Shown: positions 27,191-37,251, counted from the stretch's first letter. The stretch is 54,660 nucleotides of DNA from Syntrophaceae bacterium UBA5744 (GCA_002419215.1 DIFQ01000038.1:1-54660), one strand, 5' to 3'. Numbers and translations: made by a program. The notes: generated by a model not told the origin, from the letters alone.

Positions 27191-28801
27191 TTACCGCCGC
27201 ACTATCGTGTCCCGGTGCCAGTACCGGTCGTCCCGATCCGGATAATCCAGGTTGTAGTGAAGCCCCCGGCTCTCCTTGCGCATCATGGCGCAGGCGACGA
27301 TGAGGTTGGCCACGACGGAAAGATTGCGCAGTTCGAGCAGGTCCCGCGTGATTTTGAAGCTCCAGTAGTAGTCCTGGATCTCCTGGCTGATGAGCTCCAT
27401 CCTCTTCTTGGCCCGCTCCAGCCGTTTGTTGGACCTCACAATCCCCACATAGTTCCACATGCAGCGCCGGATCTCGTCCCAGTTGTGTTCGATGACGATG
27501 GATTCGTCGCTCTCCGTAGCCTGGCCCGCCTGCCAGGGGGGAATCGGCAGCTCCGCCCCGGCCGGCTCGCTCATGCGCTCCCGGATCCTCTCACAGACCC
27601 TGTGAGCAAAGACAACGCATTCCAGGAGGGAATTGCTCGCCAGCCGGTTGGCCCCGTGCAGCCCCGTGCAGGCCACCTCGCCGGCCGCGAAGAGCCGGTC
27701 GATGCTGGTCTCGCCGTTGCCGTTCACCACGATTCCTCCGCAGAGGTAATGGGCGGCCGGGACGACGGGGATGGGCTCTTTGGCCATGTCGATCCCATAA
27801 CGGAGGCAGCGGTTATAAATGGTGGGGAAGCGATCCATCAGATAATCCCGGTCCCGATGGCTGATGTCGAGAACCACGCAGTCGTCGCCGGATTTCTTCA
27901 GCTCGATGTCGATGGCTCTCGCCACGATGTCCCGGGGCGCCAGGCTTCCCAGCGTGTGGTATCTCTCCATGAAAGGGACGCCGCTCTTGAGCCTCAGAAC
28001 GCCGCCTTCGCCGCGGACGGCCTCGCTGATCAGGAAGGACTTGGCCTCGGGGTGAAAGAGGCAGGTCGGGTGAAACTGGATGAATTCCATGTTGGCGATG
28101 TGCGCCCCGGCGCGCCAGGCCATGGCGATGCCGTCGCCCGTGGCGATGTCGGGGTTTGTCGTGATGAGGTAGACTTTACCCGCCCCTCCCGTGGCCAGGA
28201 TCGTGAACCGGGACCGGAACGTGTAGATCCGGTCGTTCTCGATGTCAAACACGTAGGCGCCGAGGCAACGATCCTGTTCTTCCCGGGAAAGCGATTTTCG
28301 TCCCAGGACTTTGGACTCGCGGATCAGGTCGATGGCGAGAAAGTTTTCGTAGATCCGGATATTCTCGATGGTGTGAACCCTGTCGATGAGGGCCCGTTCG
28401 ATCTCTTTTCCCGTCGAGTCGGCCGCGTGCAGGACCCTCCGCCTGGAATGGCCTCCCTCTTTTCCGAGATCGAAAGACGATTCGGTCCCCGCCTTCCGGG
28501 AGAATTCGACGCCCCAGTTGATCAGTTCGGCGATCCGCTCGGGCCCCTCGCCGACGACGAAACGAACCACGTCTTCGCGGCAAAGTCCGGCTCCAGCCTT
28601 CAGGGTGTCCTCGACGTGCAGCTCGAAGCTGTCCTCGGCATCCATCACGGCCGCGATGCCGCCCTGGGCGTAGTTCGTCGACGATTCCGTGGTGTTTTTC
28701 TTCGTGATGATGGCCACGGAGCCGAAACGGGATGCCTTGATGGCAAAACTCAGACCCGCAAGGCCGCTTCCGATAACGAGAAAGTCCGATCTGATCTCCA
28801 T
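27191..28801 (-). CDS. nadB: L-aspartate oxidase
   Basis: A 536-aa FAD enzyme oxidising L-aspartate (using fumarate in anaerobes) to iminoaspartate, the first step of NAD synthesis. FAD-binding GSGLAGLSFAIKA is near the N terminus, with the substrate-region STNYAQGGIAAV, GEVACTGLHGANRLASNSLLE-type motif and a C-terminal helical domain of succinate dehydrogenase-like type. Start 28801 has AGGGAGA. No nadA or nadC is in the window. Divergent from tsaD, with 78 bp between. Confidence 0.94.
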   Translation of the reverse strand: MEIRSDFLVIGSGLAGLSFAIKASRFGSVAIITKKNTTESSTNYAQGGIAAVMDAEDSFELHVEDTLKAGAGLCREDVVRFVVGEGPERIAELINWGVEFSRKAGTESSFDLGKEGGHSRRRVLHAADSTGKEIERALIDRVHTIENIRIYENFLAIDLIRESKVLGRKSLSREEQDRCLGAYVFDIENDRIYTFRSRFTILATGGAGKVYLITTNPDIATGDGIAMAWRAGAHIANMEFIQFHPTCLFHPEAKSFLISEAVRGEGGVLRLKSGVPFMERYHTLGSLAPRDIVARAIDIELKKSGDDCVVLDISHRDRDYLMDRFPTIYNRCLRYGIDMAKEPIPVVPAAHYLCGGIVVNGNGETSIDRLFAAGEVACTGLHGANRLASNSLLECVVFAHRVCERIRERMSEPAGAELPIPPWQAGQATESDESIVIEHNWDEIRRCMWNYVGIVRSNKRLERAKKRMELISQEIQDYYWSFKITRDLLELRNLSVVANLIVACAMMRKESRGLHYNLDYPDRDDRYWHRDTIVRR

Positions 28802-28879
28802 CGTCTCCCTGCCTTTCGTGACAAGTATATACGCGTTTCGGACTTTAAATAAAAGGGGAAATGTGCTAGATGACTGGCC

Positions 28880-29884
28880 ATGCTGGTACTGGGCATCGAG
28901 TCCTCCTGCGACGAGACGGCGGCGGCCGTTTTGCAGGATGGCAATCAATTGTTGTCGAACGTCATTGCCTCACAGATCCCGATCCACGAGAAGTACGGCG
29001 GTGTCGTCCCCGAGATTGCATCGCGCAAGCACGTCGAGGTGATCGTACCCGTCGTTCTGGAAGCCCTCGGGCGGGCAGGGGTAACTCTTGACGCGATCGA
29101 TGGCGTCTCCGTGACCCGGGGTCCGGGGCTGGTGGGCTCCCTGCTGGTCGGTCTGTCCATGGCCAAGGCTCTGGCCATGGCTCGAGGCATCCCCTTTGTC
29201 GGTGTCAACCACCTGGAGGGCCATGTCGCCTCGGCATTCCTGGCCGAGGACAAGCCCGCCTTTCCGTTTGTCGCCCTCGTCGTCTCCGGCGGCCACACGA
29301 ACATCTACGTCGTCGAGGATTTCGAGCGGATGCGTCTCGTCGGTCAGACGCGCGACGACGCCGCCGGCGAGGCCTTCGACAAGGCGGCAAAGCTCCTGGA
29401 CATCGGTTATCCCGGAGGCGTCGTCATCGACCGCCTGGCAAAAACCGGAAACCTTTCGGCCGTGAGTTTCCCGAGATCCATGAAGGACAGCCTCGAGTTC
29501 AGTTTCAGCGGCGTCAAGACGGCGTTGCTGACGTACACGAAAAGACTCGACCGGCCCCCGGCCCAGGGTGAAATCCCGGATATCGTGGCCAGCTACCAGG
29601 AGGCGATCGTGGATGTCCTCGTCGAGAAGACCCTGCGTGCGGCCGAAATGCACTCCATCGGGCAGGTGGCCGTCGTCGGCGGTGTGGCCGCCAACAGCCG
29701 CCTGAGGGCGCGATTTTTGTGGGATGCCCAAAAGAAGGGAATCCGGGTCACCATCCCGCCGCCCGTATTCTGCACGGACAATGCCGCCATGATCGCCGTC
29801 GTGGGCCATCATTTCCTCACACGCGGCAGAAAAGACCCCCTCGATCTGAATGCCCTTTCCCGCTGGCCGATCGATTCGCAATAG
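28880..29884 (+). CDS. tsaD: tRNA N6-threonylcarbamoyladenosine transferase TsaD
   Basis: A 334-aa universal enzyme making t6A37 in ANN-decoding tRNAs. It starts MLVLGIESSCDETAAAV, has the metal-binding NHLEGH, ALVVSGGHTN, and the C-terminal GGVAANSRLR and FCTDNAAM motifs. Full length, with no missing residues. No strong ribosome binding site is seen. Probably separate from the DUF2062-rsmA pair 105 bp downstream. Confidence 0.95.
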   Translation: MLVLGIESSCDETAAAVLQDGNQLLSNVIASQIPIHEKYGGVVPEIASRKHVEVIVPVVLEALGRAGVTLDAIDGVSVTRGPGLVGSLLVGLSMAKALAMARGIPFVGVNHLEGHVASAFLAEDKPAFPFVALVVSGGHTNIYVVEDFERMRLVGQTRDDAAGEAFDKAAKLLDIGYPGGVVIDRLAKTGNLSAVSFPRSMKDSLEFSFSGVKTALLTYTKRLDRPPAQGEIPDIVASYQEAIVDVLVEKTLRAAEMHSIGQVAVVGGVAANSRLRARFLWDAQKKGIRVTIPPPVFCTDNAAMIAVVGHHFLTRGRKDPLDLNALSRWPIDSQ

Positions 29885-29989
29885 ATACGGGCAAAAGGTG
29901 AGAAACAAAGACAAACGATCAAGCGGGAACGTCCTTGAATCGGTAGACAGCAAAAGCTGCACAGGGCTCGGCGGGGCCGTCGAACGTTC

Positions 29990-30457
29990 ATGACGATAAG
30001 GGACAGGATCAACGAGTTCTACAACCGGTTCCTAAGCCTGAGCGGGAGACCGGAGGAGATCGCCCGCTCCATGGCCTTGGGCGTATTCATCGGGGTGACG
30101 CCCACCATTCCTTTCCACACGGCCCTGGTCATGGTCAGCTGCCTCGTCTTCCGCCAGAACATCACGGCGGGCATGCTGGGTGCAACGATCATCTCGAACC
30201 CGCTCACGATCCCCTTTTTCTACCTGGCTGAGTACGAACTCGGCATTGCCGTGCTGGGCCTGGACCCCAATCCTTTCGTTCTCGCGGACCACGATGTCCG
30301 TGCGATCCTGGAGATCGGCTGGCACATCCTTTACCCGCTGGTGGTCGGTGGGCTGATTCTGGCCTGTCTGTTCGCCGTGCCGTCGTATTTCATCACCCGT
30401 CATGCCGTTGGAAAGCTGAGAACCCGCTATGTCGAGCCCGCTGAGCCTTCTCCATAA
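29990..30457 (+). CDS. DUF2062 membrane protein
   Basis: A 155-aa protein with the DUF2062 pattern: ARSMALGVFIGVTPTIPFHT, then TAGMLGATIISNPLTIPFFY, and a C-terminal TM helix (LYPLVVGGLILACLFAVPSY). About three membrane segments. The 3' end overlaps rsmA by 29 bp. DUF2062 proteins have no settled function. The overlap suggests co-translation with rsmA. Confidence 0.82.
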   Translation: MTIRDRINEFYNRFLSLSGRPEEIARSMALGVFIGVTPTIPFHTALVMVSCLVFRQNITAGMLGATIISNPLTIPFFYLAEYELGIAVLGLDPNPFVLADHDVRAILEIGWHILYPLVVGGLILACLFAVPSYFITRHAVGKLRTRYVEPAEPSP

Positions 30458-31280
30458 ATACGGGATCCGGCCGCGCAAGCGGCTCGGTCAGTGTTTCCTC
30501 TGCGATCCGAACATCCTGGAGAAAATCGTCCGGATCGCCGGCGTGCAAGACACGGACACCGTCGTGGAGATCGGTTCGGGCATCGGGGTCCTTACGGCCA
30601 TGATCGCACGTACGGCACGGCGTGTCGTCGCACTGGAGTTGGATAGGCTCCTCGTGGGGGTCCTCCAGCAGGAGCTCGGGGGCTTCGAGAATGTCGAGAT
30701 CGTCCACACCGATGTACTCCAGTTCGACTTTTCCTCGGTGTGCGCGGACCCGATGCGGGAGAGCCGCAAGGAGAGGATCAAGGTCATCGGGAACGTCCCC
30801 TACAACCTGTCGAGCCAGATCGTGCTGAGGCTGCTCGAATACCGGAGGTGCCTCGACCGGGTCGTCTTGATGCTCCAGCGCGAGGTGGCCGAAAGGCTCG
30901 CGGCACCTCCCGGGACGAAGGACTACGGACCCCTGTCCGTCTACGTGGCCCTCTACACGGAACCGATGCTGGAAACCAGGGTACCTGCCGGCTGTTTTTA
31001 CCCGAGGCCCGATGTGGAATCCCGGGTCATCCGGCTGGACATACGGGACGAGCCCCTCTGCAGGGTCGACGACATGGATTTTTTCCGGCGCCTGGTAAGG
31101 GCCTCCTTTTCGAAGCGCCGCAAGACCCTCCTGAACAATCTCAAGTCCTCAACGATTCCCGTCACGGTGGATCAGATCAACGCCGCCCTGTCAGCCCTGG
31201 GCATCGACGGGGTGCGCCGGGCCGAAACGCTTTCCGTCCACGAGTTTGCCGCCCTGAGTAATTTTTTCTGCAGGGCATAA
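30429..31280 (+). CDS. rsmA: 16S rRNA (adenine1518-N6/adenine1519-N6)-dimethyltransferase
   Basis: A 283-aa KsgA/RsmA enzyme that dimethylates two adenines in helix 45 of 16S rRNA. It has RPRKRLGQCFLCDPNI, SAM motif VEIGSGIGVLTAMIA and catalytic GNVPYNLSSQIV. The C-terminal alpha domain is present (RLVRASFSKRRKTLLNNL). Start overlaps the DUF2062 gene. The stop is followed at 8 bp by the panC promoter, so the operon ends here. Confidence 0.95.
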   Translation: MSSPLSLLHKYGIRPRKRLGQCFLCDPNILEKIVRIAGVQDTDTVVEIGSGIGVLTAMIARTARRVVALELDRLLVGVLQQELGGFENVEIVHTDVLQFDFSSVCADPMRESRKERIKVIGNVPYNLSSQIVLRLLEYRRCLDRVVLMLQREVAERLAAPPGTKDYGPLSVYVALYTEPMLETRVPAGCFYPRPDVESRVIRLDIRDEPLCRVDDMDFFRRLVRASFSKRRKTLLNNLKSSTIPVTVDQINAALSALGIDGVRRAETLSVHEFAALSNFFCRA

Positions 31281-31287
31281 AACCCGC

Positions 31288-31316
31288 TTGACAGCCCCCT
31301 GGACTTCTGTTATTAG
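31288..31316 (+). promoter_or_regulatory. Sigma-70 promoter of panC leader
   Basis: Perfect TTGACA (31288-31293), 17-bp spacer, TATTAG (31311-31316). It would start transcription near 31323, about 118 nt before panC. Confidence 0.75.
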
Positions 31317-31319
31317 GGG

Positions 31320-31411
31320 GCCGCACCGCTTGGATCCCCTTTTGGGGGACTGGGACGGAGGTCAACACGCCAGAAGTGTTCCGCTTTTACCAGCCTCCCG
31401 CCCTGTGCGGC
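31320..31411 (+). promoter_or_regulatory. Structured leader upstream of panC with alternative pairings
   Basis: GCCGCAC (31320-31326) is perfectly complementary to GTGCGGC (31405-31411), and GGAGG (31357-31361) to CCTCC (31394-31398). A CCCC-TTTT-GGGG hairpin (31336-31347) lies between. The two 3' segments also form the terminator at 31392-31417, so the folds exclude each other. This is the layout of a transcription attenuator or riboswitch. I do not recognise a known class. Confidence 0.55.
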
Positions 31412-31424
31412 GAGGCTTTTTGTG
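31392..31424 (+). terminator. Intrinsic terminator inside the panC leader
   Basis: AGCCTCCCGC pairs with GCGGCGAGGCT: 10 bp with one bulged C and a 5-nt loop. It is followed by TTTTTGTGTTTT. It lies between the promoter and panC, so transcription of panC requires read-through. Confidence 0.75.
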
Positions 31425-31440
31425 TTTTGGGGGCAAGGCC

Positions 31441-32298
31441 ATGATCGTCATCGAAAAAGCGAAGGAAATGCAGCAGGTTTCTGAAACCTTGAGAAACCAG
31501 GGCAAAAAGGTCGCCTTCGTACCCACGATGGGTTATCTCCACCGGGGCCACCTCCGTCTCATGGAAGAGGGCCGCAAGCTCGGAGATTTCCTCGTGACGA
31601 GCATCTATGTCAACCCGACGCAGTTCGGGCCGAAGGAGGACCTGGCCAAATACCCCCGGGATTTCGACATGGATTACAAGCTCTGCGAGGGCGTGGGCGT
31701 GGACGTGATTTACTTCCCGTCCAACGAGGAAATGTACCCGCCGCACTACCAGACCTACGTGGATATGCAGGAGGTCACGCAAAACCTCTGCGGGCTCTCC
31801 AGGCCCGGCCACTTCCGCGGCGTGGCCACCGTATGCGCGAAGCTCTTCAACCTGGTAAAGCCCCACGTGGCGGTTTTCGGGAAAAAGGACTTCCAGCAGC
31901 TGGTCGTCATCAAGCGGATGGTCACCGACCTGAACATGGACCTGGAGATCATCGGCCTGGACACGGTCCGGGAAACCGACGGGCTTGCCATGAGCTCCCG
32001 GAACATCTACCTGAAGCCGGAGGAGCGGGAATCGGCCTTGAGCCTCAGCCGCGGACTGAAGATGGCCAAGGGGATGTACGACAAGGGCGAGCGGGATGCG
32101 ACGGCGATCATCGACGCCGTGAGCCGTTTCATCGGCGGACATCCCCACGCGAAGATCGACTACGTGAAGATCTGCGACACGACGACGATGAAGGACATAG
32201 CCCGGCTCGACGGGGAATCCGTCATGGCGCTGGCCGTGCGGGTCGGTGTTGCCAGGCTGATCGACAACTACGTCTTCGGAGAGACGTTGAGCGTTTAA
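31441..32298 (+). CDS. panC: Pantothenate synthetase
   Basis: A 285-aa ATP-dependent ligase joining pantoate and beta-alanine, the last step of pantothenate synthesis. It has PTMGYLHRGHLRLM (HIGH-like), VNPTQFGPKEDLAKYP and the MSSRN (KMSKS-like) loop. The start at 31441 follows GGGGGCAAGG; a longer open frame reaches back through the leader and is not credible. panD follows 49 bp later, so the pair supplies beta-alanine and uses it. Expression is probably set by the leader terminator. Confidence 0.95.
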   Translation: MIVIEKAKEMQQVSETLRNQGKKVAFVPTMGYLHRGHLRLMEEGRKLGDFLVTSIYVNPTQFGPKEDLAKYPRDFDMDYKLCEGVGVDVIYFPSNEEMYPPHYQTYVDMQEVTQNLCGLSRPGHFRGVATVCAKLFNLVKPHVAVFGKKDFQQLVVIKRMVTDLNMDLEIIGLDTVRETDGLAMSSRNIYLKPEERESALSLSRGLKMAKGMYDKGERDATAIIDAVSRFIGGHPHAKIDYVKICDTTTMKDIARLDGESVMALAVRVGVARLIDNYVFGETLSV

Positions 32299-32347
32299 GC
32301 GGTCGGAGTGAAGGAAAACCACCAGAGATCAAATGGGGGAAACGGCC

Positions 32348-32698
32348 ATGCAGCGCATCATGCTCAAGTCCAAGATCCACCGGGCAACGGTGACGGACGC
32401 AAACCTGAACTACGAGGGGAGCATCACGATCGACGAGGGCCTCATGAAATCGGCAGATCTCGTTCCCTTCGAGAAGGTGTCGATTTACAACGTGTCCAAC
32501 GGCGAGCGCTTTTCGACGTATGTCATCAAGGGGAAAAAAGGATCCGGCGTCATCTGCCTGAATGGCGCGGCGGCCCGAAAAGTATCGAAGGGCGATCTCA
32601 TCATCATTGCGAGCTATGTCATGGCAGGCGACGCCGAGTCGAAGAAGTGGACCCCGAAGTGCGTCCACGTGGACGGAATGAACCAAATGAAAAAATAG
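32348..32698 (+). CDS. panD: Aspartate 1-decarboxylase
   Basis: A 116-aa pyruvoyl enzyme producing beta-alanine from aspartate. The self-processing site is G24-S25 in NYEGSITID, giving the pyruvoyl group on S25, and ICLNGAAARK is the substrate region. I start it at MQRIMLKSKI because the site GGGGGA is correctly spaced; five codons upstream are also open. The second gene of the panCD unit, ended by a terminator at 32725. Confidence 0.95.
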   Translation: MQRIMLKSKIHRATVTDANLNYEGSITIDEGLMKSADLVPFEKVSIYNVSNGERFSTYVIKGKKGSGVICLNGAAARKVSKGDLIIIASYVMAGDAESKKWTPKCVHVDGMNQMKK

Positions 32699-32724
32699 CG
32701 TCGGGGGAGATTCCGCCGCGTATC

Positions 32725-32757
32725 GGGCAAAGCGTTTCGAACCTTTGCCCTTTTTTT
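32725..32757 (+). terminator. Rho-independent terminator after panD
   Basis: Perfect 8-bp stem GGGCAAAG/CTTTGCCC with a 10-nt loop and seven T (32751-32757). Confidence 0.9.
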
Positions 32758-32776
32758 ATGGGAGGACTGCCTTCGC

Positions 32777-33403
32777 ATGAAGCCGAAGCTCAAGAACGTC
32801 TTTCTCGCCGGACTCGCCGTGACGATACCCGTCGGGCTGACGATCTACATCCTGATCTTCCTGATCGAGCTCATGGACGGCCTGCTGAGGGTCATGCCGT
32901 CGGGACTTCACCCCGATCATCTCCTGGGGGTTCGCATCCCCGGGCTGGGCGTCATCGCAACACTCATCCTGATCTTCATCGCCGGCCTGCTCGTGACGAG
33001 CTATGCGGGCGGGAAGTTCTTCCGCCTGGCCGAGTCGCTCGTTGATCGGATTCCACTGGTCCGCGGGATCTACCAGGCCATCAAACAGATCGTTCAGACC
33101 ATGGTGAGCAAGGAAGGGCAGAGCTTCAAGAAGGTTGTCCTCGTCGAGTTTCCCCGCGAGGGTCTCTTCACGGTGGCCTTCGTGACGGGCACCGCAACCG
33201 GCGAACTCCGGGACAAGACGGGCGGGCGTTGCATCAACCTATTCGTCCCGACCACCCCGAACCCCACGTCGGGCTATTACCTGATCGTCCCGGAGGAGAG
33301 CGTAACCGCCCTGGAGATGTCCGTCGAGGAGGCCTTCAAACTGATCATCTCGGGCGGCATGATCTCGCCGCCGGATCAGAATAAGCAGTTGAGAAACAAA
33401 TGA
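32777..33403 (+). CDS. DUF502 membrane protein
   Basis: A 208-aa inner-membrane protein with two N-terminal TM helices (about 8-33 and 55-78) and a soluble C-terminal domain. DUF502 signatures include GLAVTIPVGLTIYIL, IPLVRGIYQAIKQI and VPTTPNPTSGYYLIVP. GGAGGA stands 10 nt before the start, directly after the panD terminator. The family has no established function. Its promoter would have to lie within the terminator region or be reached by read-through. Confidence 0.88.
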   Translation: MKPKLKNVFLAGLAVTIPVGLTIYILIFLIELMDGLLRVMPSGLHPDHLLGVRIPGLGVIATLILIFIAGLLVTSYAGGKFFRLAESLVDRIPLVRGIYQAIKQIVQTMVSKEGQSFKKVVLVEFPREGLFTVAFVTGTATGELRDKTGGRCINLFVPTTPNPTSGYYLIVPEESVTALEMSVEEAFKLIISGGMISPPDQNKQLRNK

Positions 33404-33492
33404 AACTCTGATAAATTCTTCCGGTTTTCAGTATCCGACGACACCACAAAGGCAGAAAGCCGAACGAAACCCGTAACCACCACGGAGGGAAC

Positions 33493-34674
33493 ATGCAGAT
33501 CACATCGGAAAGCATCAAGGTCGGACATCCGGACGTCGTTGCCGACGCCATCGCCGCCAATATCATCGCCGCCATCCTCGACGAGGAAAAGAAACTCGGT
33601 CTGACGGTTTACAACATGCCGCACTGCGGTCTCGAGGTATTTCTCGGCAAGGGGTTCTGCGTGGTCGGGGGCGAAGTGGCAACCCGCGCCTACGTGGACG
33701 TGGAAAAGATCGTCCGGGACACGGTCCTCGGGATCGGCTACAACGACTTCTGTCTCGGTCTCGACGGAGGCTCCATGGGCGTTCTGAACGCCATCATTCC
33801 GCAGTCGCCGGACATCAACATCGGAACCCGGGCCGATCTGGGGAAGTTCAAGGAGATCGGGGCAGGGGACCAGGGAATCATGTACGGGTATGCCTGTTCG
33901 GACACCCCCGAGCTGCTGCCGCTGCCCTACGTCCTTTGCAACCGCATGATGCGCGTCTTCGAGGAGACGAAGCATCCCTACTTTGCGCCGGACGGCAAGG
34001 GACAGGTCAGCGTGGAGTACGACGACAAGACGGGCAAACCCCTGCGGGTGGTCAAGGTTCTCATGTCCAACGCCGTGGACTACCGGCACGTCGGCAAGGG
34101 CAAGAAGAAAGACGTGGAGACCGTCGCGAAGAAGATGTGTTTCGACGTACTGGGGGACTGGATCGACCGAAAGACGGAGTTCCTCTTCAACCCCACCGGA
34201 GAGTGGCAGGCCATCCATTCCTGCAGCGCCGCGGACTCCGGCGTCACGGGGCGCAAGCTCGTCGTCCAGTTCTACGGCGGTTTTCCGGGCGCTCAGCTCG
34301 GGGGCGGGTCCGTCATGAACAAATCCCCCGAGAAGGTCGACTGCTCGGCAGCCTTCGGTGCCCGTTATGCCGCCAAGAACATCGTCGCCGCGGGGCTGGC
34401 CGAGAAGTGCTCGATCCAGCTCTCCTACGCCATCGGCGTGGCGCGTCCCTTCTCCATCTACGTGAACACCTTCGGGTCGGGCAAGGTATCGGACCGCAGG
34501 CTCGAACAGCTCATATCCAAGGCATTCGATTTCACGCCGGCCGGCATGATCAAGCAGTTCAACCTGCTCGACGGCAATGTCTATCGCAAGCTTCCGAAGA
34601 CATTCTTCATGGACAAGTTCGCATGGGAAAAGACGGACAAGGCCAGGGAGCTTCGCCAGCTCATCAAGGCCTGA
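33493..34674 (+). CDS. metK: S-adenosylmethionine synthetase
   Basis: A 393-aa enzyme making SAM from methionine and ATP. The active-site His is in KVGHPDVVADAIA, with GYACSDTPELLPLPY and KVDCSAAFGARYAAKNIV. The usual HGGGAFSGKDP loop reads GAQLGGGSVMNKSPEK: the Lys is kept but neighbours differ. The length is standard. ahcY follows 70 bp later, so the two form a SAM-cycle unit. No SAM riboswitch is seen upstream. Confidence 0.94.
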   Translation: MQITSESIKVGHPDVVADAIAANIIAAILDEEKKLGLTVYNMPHCGLEVFLGKGFCVVGGEVATRAYVDVEKIVRDTVLGIGYNDFCLGLDGGSMGVLNAIIPQSPDINIGTRADLGKFKEIGAGDQGIMYGYACSDTPELLPLPYVLCNRMMRVFEETKHPYFAPDGKGQVSVEYDDKTGKPLRVVKVLMSNAVDYRHVGKGKKKDVETVAKKMCFDVLGDWIDRKTEFLFNPTGEWQAIHSCSAADSGVTGRKLVVQFYGGFPGAQLGGGSVMNKSPEKVDCSAAFGARYAAKNIVAAGLAEKCSIQLSYAIGVARPFSIYVNTFGSGKVSDRRLEQLISKAFDFTPAGMIKQFNLLDGNVYRKLPKTFFMDKFAWEKTDKARELRQLIKA

Positions 34675-34744
34675 TCGGATGACCCGGTCATTGGCCAACG
34701 CACCGGATGCCGCGAAAGGCGCCGCACAACGTGAAAGGGATCGC

Positions 34745-36001
<1,257 letters not shown>

Positions 36002-36003
36002 AA

Positions 36004-36146
36004 GGGTCTCGGGTATAGGGACTCGGGTATAGGGTAAAGAAAAAAGGATCGGCTGGTGTTCAAGCCGGTCCTTTTTATTTTGCTTCAATGCAATCGATTA
36101 ATTTCTTTTCTCTTACCCGTGACCCTAGACCCGATACCCTAGACCC
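36004..36146. repeat. Long palindrome with 7-nt repeats (IR-D)
   Basis: Left arm 36004-36043 and right arm 36106-36146 match at about 32 of 40 positions. The left arm is a 7-nt ladder: GGGTCTC, GGGTATA, GGGACTC, GGGTATA, GGGTAAA. It begins 2 bp after the ahcY stop and flanks an internal terminator (36044-36078). It separates ahcY from the convergent lptG. Confidence 0.85.
36044..36078 (+). terminator. Rho-independent terminator inside IR-D
   Basis: AAGGATCGGCT/AGCCGGTCCTT, an 11-bp stem with one G-T pair and an 8-nt loop, followed by a T-run. It terminates ahcY. Confidence 0.85.
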
Positions 36147-36167
36147 CTCTTCCCAGGGCCTGCGGCC

Positions 36168-37247
36168 CTACGTATTGACCCTCCGGTACATGGCGAAGGC
36201 CACGACACCCAGGATGACATTGGTCGCCCACGCCGCGACGACGGGCGGGAGGGTGCCGGAACGGCCCAGGGACAGGGTGAAGGCAAAGACAATCCAGTAG
36301 GAAAAGCCGATAATGACCCCGATCCCGATCCCCTGGGCCATCCCGCCGCTTCGCTCCGAGCGCATCGGGAACACAACCCCGATCAGCGCGAGGATCAGGC
36401 TCACGAATACAAAGGCGATCTTCCCCTGCAGGTCCGTTTCGTAGCGCGTGGCGTCATAGCCCTCCTTGCGAAGTTTCCGGATGTAGTTTCTCAGCTCCCG
36501 GAAGCCCATCTGGTCCGCGCTCTTCTGGACGACATGGAAGTCCTCGGGTCTCTCGGCGATGTCGGCGGCAAGCGTCGGCAGCCGTTCGATGACGGGAAAC
36601 TCCCTGCCCGAAAAGGTCGTCCGGAGCACGTCCCGGAGCTCCCACCGGTCCCCCGTCCACAGGGCTTCGCGGGCGTCGATTCTCGAAGAAAGGTTGAACT
36701 GCGGGTCGAGGTAGCTGATCGTGACCCCCTTGATCCGGTTCTCCGACGGCATGAAGAGCTTGAAGTTGCAGATGGCATTCTGGCTCTTGTACCAGATCTG
36801 GTTCTCCTTGAAAGCGCCCCATTCCTTTTTCTTCTGTACCTCGACATACTTGATGTATTCGGCACGCCAGTTGGCGGCGGGCGTCACGTATTCGTTGAGC
36901 AGGAAATTCAGCCCGCAGGCAAACAGTGCGAAGACCAATACGGGCCGTGCGATCCGGTGGAGGCTGATCCCGTTGGCTTTCATGGCCACGATCTCGTGGT
37001 TGCGGGAGAAGAGCCCGAAGGTGATGAGCGCCGCCAGAAGCACGCAAGCGGGCATCATCATGGCCAAAACGGAAGGCACCGTATAAAGGTGATAGGAGAC
37101 GATCTGGGCAAGGCCTGCGTTGTTGCTGAGGAACATCCGGATCCGCTCGAAGAAGTCGACCACCATGTAAAGGCAGAGAAACGCCAGGAGGACGAAGAAG
37201 AATGTCAGGATGAATTCACGGGCGATGTAGCGATCGAGGACCGTCAT
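36168..37247 (-). CDS. lptG: LPS export ABC transporter permease LptG
   Basis: A 359-aa permease of the LptB2FG complex that extracts lipopolysaccharide from the inner membrane. N-terminal DRYIAREFILTFFFVLL, three TM helices, a periplasmic beta-jellyroll (about 120-260) and three C-terminal TM helices. It follows lptF with a 4-bp gap, so the two are one operon. The length and six-TM layout are normal for LptG. lptB, lptA and lptC are not nearby. Confidence 0.9.
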   Translation of the reverse strand: MTVLDRYIAREFILTFFFVLLAFLCLYMVVDFFERIRMFLSNNAGLAQIVSYHLYTVPSVLAMMMPACVLLAALITFGLFSRNHEIVAMKANGISLHRIARPVLVFALFACGLNFLLNEYVTPAANWRAEYIKYVEVQKKKEWGAFKENQIWYKSQNAICNFKLFMPSENRIKGVTISYLDPQFNLSSRIDAREALWTGDRWELRDVLRTTFSGREFPVIERLPTLAADIAERPEDFHVVQKSADQMGFRELRNYIRKLRKEGYDATRYETDLQGKIAFVFVSLILALIGVVFPMRSERSGGMAQGIGIGVIIGFSYWIVFAFTLSLGRSGTLPPVVAAWATNVILGVVAFAMYRRVNT

Positions 37248-37251
37248 GGCG

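Noticed and set aside
31288..31440. N-terminal extension of PanC through the leader
   Set aside because: It would translate the promoter, the terminator hairpin and the leader; the PanC family starts at 31441.
33404..33492. SAM riboswitch before metK
   Set aside because: No known SAM riboswitch core or terminator/antiterminator hairpin is visible.
36125..36376. 83-aa leftward ORF at the lptG end
   Set aside because: Out-of-frame shadow of the lptG 3' end and the IR-D right arm.
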